From: Crotalaria pallida
Lineage: Eukaryota > Streptophyta > Magnoliopsida > Fabales > Fabaceae
Reading direction: 5' to 3'
Assembly (NCBI GenBank): GCA_037953625.1
Contig: CM075652.1
Span: forward strand, 13,908,501-13,972,500
Length of the DNA stretch: 64,000 nucleotides
Below, in pieces: positions 11,688-21,853 of the stretch. Both the position numbers and the translations under genes were made by a program. The stretch's first letter is position 1. The number at the start of each line of letters is the position of its first letter. The notes below the pieces were generated by a model. It saw only the letters and a program-made list of their open reading frames with translations. It had not been told where the DNA came from and did not search any database.

Positions 11688-12194
11688 ATGATGACAAACC
11701 TCCTTTCAAATTAAGCACTAAGTTTTAACATACTCCCCCTAAATGTAAAACATCTAGGAAAAAATATAATAAAACTTAACCTACAAGAACAACATCAACA
11801 AAATATTCTCCCCCTTTTGGCATCATTAAAAAGATAATATTTTTGAGAAAAGTCCTTTGCCAAAAGTTGAAGGTAAGTAGTTCACAATGGTATAGAAAAT
11901 ATATACCAATAAAGACAATACCAAAATAAACCACAATAGTGCCTCAACGTATATAAACAACGAATATAAACGAACAACGAATATAGCACCATAAATCAGA
12001 GTATCAGAGCATCACACTATGCAGCAAATCATAGCAGATAATCAAAACGAAAACTAAACAAACTAGACCATACACAAGGTCCTAAAGTCATAGTAGCAAC
12101 AGAGTCAGAAACATGAAACAGAAACATAAACAGAGAATATGCAAATGAAACATGCAACAGAAATCAACAGCAAACATCATCAGCATCCACAGGT
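11688..12194. other. Non-coding 3' spacer of the copia element
   Basis: AT-rich sequence between the extra ORF and the purine tract. It has several CTCCCCCT-like stretches (GGGGAG on the element strand, for example near 11730 and 11808) that resemble extra purine tracts. No ORF is supported. Confidence 0.5.
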
Positions 12195-13388
12195 CTAGGA
12201 ATCAGGTGAAGGAGGAAAATGGTGAGAAAATAATCCAGACATGTAATCCATCAAACGATGCTCCATGGCAATATTCTTCACATCCTGTCTCATCTCCAAC
12301 TGAGTGAATTGAGCATTGATGTGCTCAACTAATGACTCATGAGCAGCTTGTGCATCAAATGGAGTACCAAGATTATCCAAATCAATATAGTCCTCAACAC
12401 GATCGGTATCCATCGGATCAGTAGAAGTAGGAGGAACAGAAGAGGATGCACCAGCCCTATCACCAAGTAAATTCCTTTTCCTAGTACCTGAAACTCTTGC
12501 AGCCTTTGCAGCTTCAGCCATTTCCTTAATCTGTGATTTCCATAACCAAGTGCGACTGTCCCTATGCCAAGCAATTTTCATATAACTAATGTGCGAATCA
12601 TTAAGACACCAGTTATTTTTCTTTTCCTTTTCAGCTGGCTCATCATCAGGAATTGGAACACGATAATACCTCATGATCTTGGTGACATGCATAGGATATG
12701 GCAAGAATTGGGTAGGAGGAGATTGAGCAGCAGCTTCCATACGAGCTAAAAACATTTTATTCCAATTCATCTCATACCTCTTTTTAATCCCATGAAACAA
12801 AGTAAGATCATCATCTCCCAATTGAGCATAATTTTGATTGCATTTTGGAATCAAACAATAAGAGATAATATACATGAGCACCCTATCCACAGCATGCAAA
12901 GGTGATACAGTTCTAGTAGTTCTATCACCCCAAGATTCACCAGTACGCAACAAATCAGTATAAATCTTATTAGTATCGACATCCAAATCCAGACATTCAG
13001 TATCACCAATAAAAGTTCCCTTGTTTTCTAAACCAAACATCATAGTCAAATCCGCAGGCTTTATAACAAAATGATGTCCTCTAACCATTGTTTGATACTC
13101 ACCATCTAGCTTAGTAAAATTTTGATAAAATTGTCTGACAAGCCTAGGGTAATAATGAGTCTCAAATTCCAAAAACCTCTTCAAATTCTGAAATTCTAAA
13201 TCCTCTACAAACGGAAATTGCTCCTTATGCAACCAAGCAAATTTAACATACCTTGTAAGACCAAAAGAGCGATTGATAAATGCCGGTTCCCGCAAATCTC
13301 GGTTGATTCCAGAAAACCAAGTATCATTACGACCTGCTCCTTGCTTTGCTTTCTTTTGAGGAGGTTGATAGTGAGAGGAAGAAGCCAT
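12195..13388 (-). CDS. Extra ORF of the copia element after pol (plant transposon-type domain protein, function unknown)
   Basis: I chose the ATG at 13388 (MASSSHYQPPQKKAKQGAG), which gives 397 residues. The open frame runs 73 codons further upstream to 13607, but that part is low-complexity and reads like leader sequence. A basic, lysine-rich N-terminus is followed by a folded middle that resembles plant-specific transposon ORF proteins (short words such as FLEFETHYYPRLVRQFYQNF). A charged segment (KEMAEAAKAARVSGTRKRN) and an acidic C-terminal tail follow. It sits where SIRE1 has its envelope-like ORF, but I see no signal peptide or clear membrane segment. It is intact and in sense with the element. 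Function is unknown; a nucleic-acid-binding accessory protein is possible. Confidence 0.65.
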   Translation of the reverse strand: MASSSHYQPPQKKAKQGAGRNDTWFSGINRDLREPAFINRSFGLTRYVKFAWLHKEQFPFVEDLEFQNLKRFLEFETHYYPRLVRQFYQNFTKLDGEYQTMVRGHHFVIKPADLTMMFGLENKGTFIGDTECLDLDVDTNKIYTDLLRTGESWGDRTTRTVSPLHAVDRVLMYIISYCLIPKCNQNYAQLGDDDLTLFHGIKKRYEMNWNKMFLARMEAAAQSPPTQFLPYPMHVTKIMRYYRVPIPDDEPAEKEKKNNWCLNDSHISYMKIAWHRDSRTWLWKSQIKEMAEAAKAARVSGTRKRNLLGDRAGASSSVPPTSTDPMDTDRVEDYIDLDNLGTPFDAQAAHESLVEHINAQFTQLEMRQDVKNIAMEHRLMDYMSGLFSHHFPPSPDS

Positions 13389-13673
13389 TGATTCAGAAAA
13401 AAAACAAATTCGGTTTAGGGGGTTAGGGTTTTGATTTGGGGTTTTCGGATTTTTGGATAAAATTGGTGAAATTGATGAATGAAAGGAGTAGAAATGATGA
13501 TATAATGATGAAATATGGAAGAAATTTGTATGATTTGTGAGTTTTGTGGCTGAAAGATGATGATTTGATGAAGACCCGTATGAGAGAGAAGAGAGAAAGA
13601 CGAACAAGAGAGAGAAAAAAATCGTGAAAATGATGCAGATTTCAATAGTTCAGCTTTTAAAATCACGTAAGTT

Positions 13674-13899
13674 ACTCGAGTAATGTTCATACGTTACTCG
13701 AGTGATTCGAGCAGTACTCGAGTGAAAGAGTATGTTACTCGAGTATGCCGAAAGATAAAAAGATTTTACTCGAGTGATGGATGAACTTAATCGAGTGATA
13801 CGCAAGTCATTTTAAAATTAATCGAGTGACAGACAGAATTACTCGAGTAATATGAAAGAGTTTTTAAAATTACTCGAGTGAAATTTCTGTTACTCGAGT
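13674..13899. repeat. Internal phased array of ten (A)CTCGAGT-type palindromes
   Basis: Starts at 13674, 13696, 13716, 13737, 13768, 13789, 13820, 13841, 13872 and 13892. Eight are ACTCGAGT; 13789 and 13820 are AATCGAGT. Spacings are 22, 20, 21, 31, 21, 31, 21, 31, 20, again a 52-bp period made of 21 + 31. The array lies just upstream of the extra ORF, between it and pol. Confidence 0.95.
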
Positions 13900-14146
13900 G
13901 AACTGTCCAGAATTTCAAAAATTTCAATTTTTCATGCAAAATCATTTTTCATGCACAAAACACAGAGAAACACTTAGCATGTAGCAAGTAACACACATAC
14001 AAATAAAGCAATTAGCATATTATAGAAAACATACACACATAACTGCATAAAAAAAAATAATAAACACTTTAATAAGATACAACAACTCAAAATACAAGTC
14101 ACATTGAAATAGGCTTGAAGGTGAGTATAAAAAGCATCAAATACAA
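13900..14146. other. AT-rich spacer between the internal array and copia pol
   Basis: Non-coding A-rich sequence with repeated CACACA/ACATA words; no feature is supported. Confidence 0.4.
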
Positions 14147-17100
14147 TTAGCTAATAGTTAATTCATCAAAAATACCAAGTTCTCTTCGAATCTTATAAAA
14201 TGTGTCCCTTGGTAATGGTTTTGTAAAGATATCAGCTAATTGGTCCGAAGTTTGAACAAACTCAATAACACAATCACCTTTTTGAACATGATCTCTCAAA
14301 AAGTGATGCCTAATTTCAATATGCTTTGTCCTTGAGTGTAATACTGGATTTTTAGTCAAATTAATTGCCGAAGTGTTATCACACTTTATAGGGATATTTG
14401 TCAAATTTAAACCAAAGTCAGATAATTGTTGCTTCATCCATAAAATTTGAGCACAACAACTACCTGCAGCTATGTATTCGGCCTCCGCGGTTGATAAAGC
14501 TACACAATTTTGCTTTTTAGAAAACCACGATACAAGTGAATTACCAATTAAATGGCATGTTCCGCTTGTACTTTTTCGCTCAACTTTACAACCGGCAAAG
14601 TCAGAGTCCGAATATCCTATAAGTTTTAGAAAAGCATCCCTAGGATAATAAAGTCCAGTATTCGTTGTACCCTTTAAGTATTTCATTATTCTTTTGACAG
14701 CAGTTAGATGCGACTCTTTCGGTTTTGCTTGAAAACGAGCACACATACATACACTAAACATGATATCAGGCCTAGATGCAGTTAAGTATAACAAACTACC
14801 AATAATACCACGATACTTCGTTACCTCTACCGCTTTTCCAGCCTCATCTTGATCTAGGTAGCATGCAACGCTCATTGGTGTAGAAGCGGATTTGCACGAA
14901 TCCATTCCAAAACGTTTGAGAAGCTCTCTACAATATTTACTCTGATGAATATAAATGCCATCATTAAGCTGCTTTATTTGAAGGCCAAGAAAGAATGTAA
15001 GCTCTCCCATCATCGACATCTCGAATTCACTTTGCATCAATTCTGAAAACTTCTTACACAAGTTATCGTTAGTAGCACCAAATATAATATCGTCAACATA
15101 TATTTGAACCAATAAAATATCCTTACCGGAACGTTCAATAAAAAGTGTAGTGTCAACAGTGCCTCGTTTAAAACCTTTTTGTAATAAAAAATTACTTAGT
15201 CGGTCGTACCAAGCTCTAGGAGCTTGTTTCAAACCGTACAAAGCCTTTTTCAGTTTGAAAACGTAGTCCGGATGCTCAAAACTCTCGAATCCGGGAGGTT
15301 GTGACACATAAACTTCCTCTTGAATGTATCCGTTAAGAAAGGCGCTCTTAACATCCATTTGAAACAATTTAAAATTCATAATTGAAGCAAAAGCGAGAAG
15401 AATACGAATAGCTTCTAATCTAGCAACGGGAGCATATGTCTCATCGTAATCGATTCCTTCTTCTTGACTATAACCTTGTGCTACCAACCTAGCTTTATTT
15501 CTAACAATAATACCCGATTCATCTAACTTATTCCTATAGACCCACCGAGTACCAATTTCAGGACGATCATCGGGTTTTGGCACAAGCTCCCAAACTTGGT
15601 TTCTTTCAAATTGATTTAATTCTTCTTGCATGGCCATAATCCAATGATCATCTTGAAGAGCCTCTTTGATATTCTTAGGTTCTATTTGAGATACAAAGGC
15701 AACATAATAACAAAAATTATTTAAAGTGCGTCGGGTTACCACTCCCTTCGCAATGTCACCTAAGATATTAGAAATCGGATGATTTTTGTTGGACTTCCAA
15801 GCTATTGGTAATTGAGGTTGAATCTCTTGTGCTAAGTCTTTATCTTGTGCTTGCACCTCTCTATCTTCATTTTGATTCTCTTCCATTTGTTGTGGTGTTG
15901 AATTCTCATGATCCAAAAATGTACCTATATAATCATCACAAGAAACAACACAATCTCCTTTCGAAGATTCATCAAATACAACATGCACGGATTCCTCAAC
16001 GGTTAATGTTCTTTTATTGTAGACTCTATATGCTTTGCTATGAGTTGAATAACCTATGAATATGCCTTCGTCGGCTTTAGAGTCAAACTTGCCGACCGAT
16101 TCCTTTCCGTTATTTAAAACAAACACCTTACACCCAAAAACATGAAAATGTGAGATATTTGGCTTTCGCCCTTTTAAAAGTTCATAAGGTGTTTTATTTA
16201 AATGCGGATGAATAAGAACCCTATTAAGCACATAGCAAGCGGTGTTTACCGCATCAGCCCAAAAATATTTAGGAACATTTGATTCTTTCAACATAGTACG
16301 AGCAAGTTCCACTAATATTCTATTTTTCCTTTCTACAACTCCGTTTTGCTCCGGAGTCCTAGGGGCCGAAAATTGATGATCAATACCAAACTTATCACAA
16401 AACGCATCAATCCTAGTGTTTTCAAACTCACCTCCGTGATCACTTCTAATAGACACAATTTTCAAACTTAGTTGATTTTGGATGAGTTTGGCAAATTTTT
16501 TTAAAACATTCATAAACTTCACTTTTTGCGGATAAAAATAAAGTCCATGTGAATCTAGTAAAATCGTCTACTAAAACAAATCCATAGTAATTGCCACCTA
16601 AACTTTTAATTTGTGAAGGGCCAAACAAATCCATATGGATTAGCTCCAAAGGCTTTGTTGTGCTTATCACATTTTTAGGTTTAAAAGAACTTTTAACTTG
16701 CTTGCACTTTTGACAAGAGTCACAAATGCCATCAAGCTTAAAGTTTAGTTTAGGCAAACCAATCACTAAATCTTTTCGCAAAAGTTTGTTCAATTGATTC
16801 ACATTCACATGAGCAATTCGTCTATGCCAAAGACGAATTTCATCATCAAAAGATTTGAAACATTTTGAAAATAGTGAAGTTATCTCATCCAAATCAATTA
16901 AGTAAGTGTTATTAGAGCGACGACCAACAAACTTAACACTATCATCTATAGAAGACTTAATGAAACATAATTCCGGAGTAAATGTCACATAATTGCCCAT
17001 ATCGCATAGTTGGCTTATACTAAGCAAGTTGTGTTCTAAGCCTTCTACGTATAGGACATTTTCTATGACAAGGTTAGATACGTTACCGATCTTCCCGACT

Positions 17101-17249
17101 CCTAGAATTTTGCCCTTGTTGTTGTCGCCGTATGTCACAAATCCATCACTTTTTGGAGTAAGTTCCATGAAGTGCGTTTTGTCTCCCGTCATGTGTCTCG
17201 AACAACCACTATCCAAATACCATTTGCGCTCTTTGGTTCGAAGACACAC
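14147..17249 (-). pseudogene. pol of the copia element (protease, integrase, RT, RNase H), one frameshift
   Basis: Reading leftwards from 17249: WYLDSGCSRHMTG is the protease with catalytic DSG, followed by a GAG-pre-integrase region (LWHRRIAHVNVNQLNKL, then CDSCQKC). The integrase core starts with HMDLFGPS. Near 16500 a run of seven A on the coding strand (T on the plus strand) carries a 1-base shift. The frame then goes on with integrase (SDHGGEF), copia RT (YVDDI at about 15091-15105) and RNase H (STAEAEY), ending FDELTIS at 14147. The first part is in the same frame as gag, separated by TGA and TAG codons. Because the LTRs look identical, the homopolymer shift is either very recent or a sequencing error. 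Confidence 0.92.
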
Positions 17250-17261
17250 CTACAAACAATA

Positions 17262-19058
17262 TCATTTGGTTGACTTAGGTACCCAAGTGATCTTGGGTCC
17301 TTTGTTGTTAGCATGGGGAGAAGTCCCCTTAACAATCCAAATATATTCACCGCTTGATATACCAAATTTCTTTATATTACATTTATTTGTGGTATGCCCA
17401 AAGATTCCACAATAATGACAAGTTGGGTTTTTAGAAATCTTATTCTTTGAAAATCCACCAACTTTGCGATAATTGCGTTTCTTAGGTTTGGTATAGCCAA
17501 GACCGGATCTATTGCTATTGTTCCTTTGAGTTGAAAGCAAATGATCTAAAGAAGTATCTCCTTTCATGAGCCTTGCAAGTCGATCATTCAAATTAAAAAC
17601 TTCTTTTTCCAAAGACTTGCAATTTTCACAAGATGGAGTCTCATTTGATTTCAATTCACAATTGCATGTAGAGTTTGCATAAATGAGTTCCAGAGTTTCA
17701 TTTTGAAGCTTAAGTTCTTCTAAATCTTTTTGAAGTTCAATTATCTTTTCATGTTGCTTCATTATGAAATTCTTTCTTTCAACATTTATTTTAGCAAGTT
17801 TCTTCAACTCTTTATGCATCTCTACATACACATTGTACAATTCATTGAATGAAGGAGAATTAGAACTTGAGCTAGCATCGGAAAGATAATCTACCTCATT
17901 GACGTTCTCACTTGATTTAATGCTCGAAGATTCCTCTTCATCAAGCTTTGTCATTAAACATAGATTTGCAAGTTCTTCATCATCCGATGAGCTAGATGTT
18001 GATTGACTCTCCACTTCATCCCATACTATGTAAGCCCTTTTTCCTTTAGAAGAATTGAATTTTGAGTTGTCACCTTCCGACTTCTTAGAATGAGTTGGAC
18101 AATTCGATCGATAGTGACCAAGCTTTCCACATCCATGACACTTGATGTGATCCTTGTTAGTCTTATTTCTTGGTTGTGAGTCCTTAGAATCTCTTTGTCT
18201 ATTTCTATTAAAGTTCCCCTTTTTCTTAAGGAACCTACCAAGCTTTTTAACTAGCAAGCCAAGGGTCTCATCATCTATATCGGAGTCCGAGTCATCCACT
18301 TGAAAGTTTTCCTCTTGTGCCTTAAGGGATTTTGAAGTTGATTTAAGAGCTATCCCCTTTTTCTTCCTATCGGCATCTTCATTCATGGATAACCGTCCAA
18401 GCTCCATTTCATGCTCTTGAAGCTTTCCGAATAGAGTTGCTAAATCAATTTGATCCACGTCTCTAGCTTCCATAATGGCCGTCACCTTAGGTTGCCATTC
18501 CCTGCTAAGACATCTCAAAATCTTATTAACAACTTCACCATTAGATATAACTTTTCCAAGTGCAGAAAGATGATTAATGATATGAGTGAACCGCTTTTGC
18601 ATGTCACCTATGTTTTCATTAGGTAACATACGAAAGAGTTCATATTCATGCATGAGTGTATTTAGCCTAGCCCTTCTAACCTCCGAAGTGCCCTCATGTG
18701 TGACTTGTAATGTGTCCCACATTTGTTTAGCATCAACACATTGAGATACTCGAAAGAACTCATCATAAGAAAGAGCGGACGTGATGATATTTTTAGCTTT
18801 TAAATCAAATGCAACTTTCTTCTTATCATCATTGTCCCAACTCGATTGAGGTTTAATTGAAACAACATCATTTACTTTCGTTTGAGGAACAAAAGGTCCA
18901 TTCTCTATGGCGTTCCAAATTTCCATATCTATGGCTTGAATAAAAATTTTCATGCGGACCTTCCAATAAGCGTAACCCTCACCACTAAATAGTGGAGGAC
19001 GATTAATGGAAGTTCCTTCACCACCGAAAGGATTTGAAATTGAGCCCATTGTTTCCAA
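17262..19058 (-). CDS. gag of the copia element
   Basis: 598 residues from the ATG at 19058. The N-terminus has the UBN2/copia gag fold (YAYWKVRMKIFIQAIDMEIW, about residues 30-49). A first CCHC knuckle (CHGCGKLGHYRSNC) lies near residue 309 and a second (CHYCGIFGHTTNKC) near residue 547, with a long charged coiled coil between. Two knuckles and this length fit SIRE-type gag. It ends WVPKSTK followed by TGA; five codons later a TAG appears, then protease in the same frame. Known role: capsid and RNA packaging. The ATG lies about 65 bp from the LTR, so the leader is very short. Confidence 0.9.
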   Translation of the reverse strand: METMGSISNPFGGEGTSINRPPLFSGEGYAYWKVRMKIFIQAIDMEIWNAIENGPFVPQTKVNDVVSIKPQSSWDNDDKKKVAFDLKAKNIITSALSYDEFFRVSQCVDAKQMWDTLQVTHEGTSEVRRARLNTLMHEYELFRMLPNENIGDMQKRFTHIINHLSALGKVISNGEVVNKILRCLSREWQPKVTAIMEARDVDQIDLATLFGKLQEHEMELGRLSMNEDADRKKKGIALKSTSKSLKAQEENFQVDDSDSDIDDETLGLLVKKLGRFLKKKGNFNRNRQRDSKDSQPRNKTNKDHIKCHGCGKLGHYRSNCPTHSKKSEGDNSKFNSSKGKRAYIVWDEVESQSTSSSSDDEELANLCLMTKLDEEESSSIKSSENVNEVDYLSDASSSSNSPSFNELYNVYVEMHKELKKLAKINVERKNFIMKQHEKIIELQKDLEELKLQNETLELIYANSTCNCELKSNETPSCENCKSLEKEVFNLNDRLARLMKGDTSLDHLLSTQRNNSNRSGLGYTKPKKRNYRKVGGFSKNKISKNPTCHYCGIFGHTTNKCNIKKFGISSGEYIWIVKGTSPHANNKGPKITWVPKSTK

Positions 19059-19106
19059 GTAAAAAGGATCTTTTCGAAAAAGCTTTTTAAGGCTCGGATT
19101 TTTCGT

Positions 19107-19123
19107 CCGAGCTCTGATACCAC
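19107..19123 (-). other. Primer binding site, tRNA-iMet type
   Basis: On the minus strand TGGTATCAGAGCTCGGA starts one base after the 5' LTR. TGGTATCAGAGC is the standard initiator-methionine tRNA primer site of copia elements. Confidence 0.9.
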
Positions 19124-19124
19124 T

Positions 19125-20654
19125 TGTTGGAAACCAACAAGCGGCTCAATATAGTCTAGAGGGGGGGTGAATAGAATATTGAAGCCTTATTACAGATTTT
19201 TCGTCCACCTAAGAGAATGGTTTTATGAAAATAAATTTTCTTAAGAATTCAGTTCAGATTACTCGAGTAACTCAAGCCTTCACTCGAGTAATACGCAACC
19301 AAAAATAATTTCACTCGAGTATTCAGCAAATCACTCGAGTATTACGAAAGCAAATTTTTAAATCACTCGAGTAACAGAAAACCTACTCGAGTAATGTTTA
19401 TAAACTGAAAGCAGATTACTCGAGTGACAAGAACTTTACTCGAGTAAACTGGGTAAAATTCAATTTAAAACTTAGTTTTCAATGGAGTTCTTCAAGAATA
19501 ACAATGCTATGATGATTCAACAAATTATGAATGATTAATATGAACAATTTCAAGTAATATTAACATGCAATTTTAGATCAATTGAGTAGAATTAAGAAAA
19601 CCCCAATTCTAACCTAAAAATGCAAATGTTAATGAATTAATGAAATACAAGGAATGAAAATAAAAGAGACACAAGGATTTATCCTGGTTCACTTTCACCC
19701 ACTTGAAAGCTACTCCAGTCCCCTCTTAAATCAAGAGAGATTCTTCACTAGAAATCTTCAAATGTAGATTTTACAATGTTTTAAGATGCAACTAGATTCT
19801 TAGTTCTCCTATCTTAAAACCCAACTCAAAGTGTGTACCAAACACTTTGATCTAATCTACCCCTTTTGAGTATTCTAGATTTCCTTGCTAATTGATTGAA
19901 GATGCTTCCAACCAATCCTCTTTTCTTGCTTTGATTTGATCTTCAAAGTCTTCCTTGTGAAATTCTTCACTTGTGTTGAAACTTCAATGATGCAATCACA
20001 AATTGCAAATCTTCAACAACCACTAAGAACAAAACTATGATCTCAAGAATATTTGAACAATGATAGAAAATAGAGTGAAGAATGAAAAGTTCTTTGTTGA
20101 ATCTTGATAGCTCTTGAAAGATGTAAAATAGCTCTTGAATTACTTTTCAAAAAGTATTAGAAAATTGTAAGAATGAAAGTATGTATTTTGAAAGAGAAAA
20201 TTAAGTCCTTTTAAAATTTTCCCAACACTGATTGAATTACTCGAGTAAACCAAACAACGTCACTCGAGTGAAACATGTCAGATTAAGTTACTCGAGTGAT
20301 GTGTAAACCATTACTCGATTAACCTGTCAGAACATAAATTACTCGAGTGAACCAATACTCATTACTCGAGTAAACTGATCAGAATCTGAATAAAAACAAA
20401 GTTTTTCTAAAATGATTTTCACAAGCTATTTAATCAAGATTTAAAGTATCTTCACTCTTAATCAGACATTATTTAAATATTCTTAAAATCACCTAAGCTA
20501 CCCACACCAATGAGATGCATTGCATAAAATAAAGATTACATTGAATTAGAATTAATAAAAATCCTAATTCTAATCTTCATGTGGTGTAGCTTGCTTGTTG
20601 CCAATGTTGTTGCTTGGAGAGAGATTGTTAGCATCAAAACATGAGAATCCTACA
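19125..20654 (-). repeat. 5' LTR of the copia element (right copy)
   Basis: 1530 bp, no difference to 10143-11672 seen by eye, including both ACTCGAGT arrays (19261-19445 and 20239-20371). As the upstream LTR in element orientation, it would drive transcription leftwards. Confidence 0.95.
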
Positions 20655-20659
20655 CTCCC

Positions 20660-21212
20660 TACAAAACCCAGAACCAAAACCCCTTTACAAAAAGCAGAAA
20701 TCGCACAAAAAGAGGAAATCGCAGAAATAGAAATAAGAAGAGTAGAGGAAGTTACCTGCTTTCAGTTGCTGGAAAGGATGATGGGAGAAGGTTGTGGATT
20801 CGAAGGCGGAGACGGTGGAAAGGAGATTGGAAAGAGAATAATGGGATTCTGATTTGAGAAGATTCTGGAGTGAGGAAAGGAACAATGAATGTGGGTAGTA
20901 AGAGGTTGAAAGGATTCGAATTAATGAAGGAAACTTTTCAGTTTCCCTCCATGTTACGCATTTGGGCCGAAAGCCCGTCAACCCATGTAACCACTCGCTG
21001 GATGAGACGTGGCAGTTTCAACAGGTACTTTTTCAAATTTCAAAAATTGCAATGATTTGGCACAACTTACAAGAAAACGCGCCGTACCTAGAGAAACCAA
21101 AACGTCACCTCGGACAGCTGTCGCACATTCGAACTAAGACATCTAGAAGGTCCAACCCTAAACACATGCTACCTCGTCACAGACTTTATAAAGTCTTACG
21201 AGCTGGGGGGCT
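20660..21212 (+). other. 3' remainder of the Tat internal region with polypurine tract
   Basis: Continues the Tat sequence after the copia insertion. Read on the minus strand it is the region upstream of the antisense ORF and probably held its promoter or leader. The purine tract AGCTGGGGGGCT at 21201-21212 lies directly before the 3' LTR. No ORF is convincing. Confidence 0.7.
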
Positions 21213-21848
21213 TGTAGGGTCTGCCGACCATATAAGGACTCAAGTCTTATTTAAGGGACTCTTCAAGGACCTTTCCCTTGGTTTACTCAGCACAAACGTC
21301 CCTCGCTCGGACTCATTGGCTCCGAGCACACAAAAGGACCAGGCTCGGACTTGATGGGGCCGAGCCTTACAAACGGTCTTCCACTCATCAGGCTCGGGAC
21401 TCTAGGGCCGAGACATACCGTCGGCTTGTGGATAGACTCAGACTCATTCAGGCTTCTTATCCCCTCCGCAAATCTCTCCTGGATTCTCGCTAACAGCCTA
21501 GACATGAGATCTTGAGCTGATCCTATCCAGCTTCTAAGAGTATAAACCTCCGATATTATCTCACATAATCCTGGTTCAGCTCAACCCTGATACAGGGCCC
21601 ATACGGCCCATATCAGCCTCCTCCAAACCCTATAAATAGCTCATAACAGCTAGGGTTTCAGGTACGTACTCTCATCCCTAAGTTGACACTTTGCACACAC
21701 TTGTTGACTGGGGAGACCCTGCTTTTCCCAACTGGAACTGCAGAAACACCACAAAGTCACATATTAACACTTGATCCTCTCTTGGGCTCCTGGTTCCATA
21801 ATCTTGAGCACTTAGAGGGTTAAGGACATAGTGTTCAAGGACACTACA
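21213..21848 (+). repeat. 3' LTR of the Tat element
   Basis: 636 bp, TG...CA, followed by the ATTTT duplication. Eight substitutions against the 5' LTR were counted by eye and no indels. Five of the eight are C/T or G/A differences. Confidence 0.95.
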
Positions 21849-21853
21849 ATTTT

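Larger units (their letters stand above)
10143..20654 (-). mobile_element. Ty1/copia LTR retrotransposon, SIRE/Maximus-like, nested in the Tat element
   Basis: Two LTRs of exactly 1530 bp (10143-11672 and 19125-20654) begin TGTTGGAAACCAACA, end CCTACA and are flanked by CTCCC duplications (10138-10142, 20655-20659). I saw no difference between the LTRs, so the insertion is very young. Reading on the minus strand: tRNA-iMet primer site, gag with two CCHC knuckles, protease, integrase, RT and RNase H, a long ORF of unknown function, a repeat array, and an AAAAAGGGGGAG purine tract. Large size, long LTRs and an extra ORF after pol fit the SIRE/Maximus lineage. Two stops between gag and pol and one homopolymer frameshift in integrase are the only breaks found. 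Confidence 0.95.
639..21848 (+). mobile_element. Ty3/gypsy LTR retrotransposon, Tat lineage, nearly full length and interrupted by a copia insertion
   Basis: Two 636-bp LTRs (639-1274 and 21213-21848) start with TG, end with CA and are flanked by the same 5-bp duplication ATTTT (634-638 and 21849-21853). A tRNA-Asp-type primer site follows the left LTR and a purine tract precedes the right one. The order is gag, protease, RT, RNase H, a second (archaeal-type) RNase H and integrase, then a long 3' region with an antisense ORF; the dual RNase H marks the Tat lineage. By eye the LTRs differ at 8 of 636 positions (about 1.3%), which suggests a young insertion. Stops and frameshifts in gag, pol and the antisense ORF make it non-autonomous now. 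Without the nested copia and its duplicated 5 bp, it would be about 10.7 kb. Confidence 0.95.

Noticed and set aside
10279..13899. Regularly spaced repeats as a possible CRISPR array
   Set aside because: The core is an 8-bp palindrome in a plant retrotransposon, spacers are related to each other, and no cas genes exist.
20595..20981. Short ORFs on both strands between the copia and the Tat 3' LTR
   Set aside because: One crosses the copia LTR border and the other is low-complexity; the region is probably the leader of the antisense ORF.
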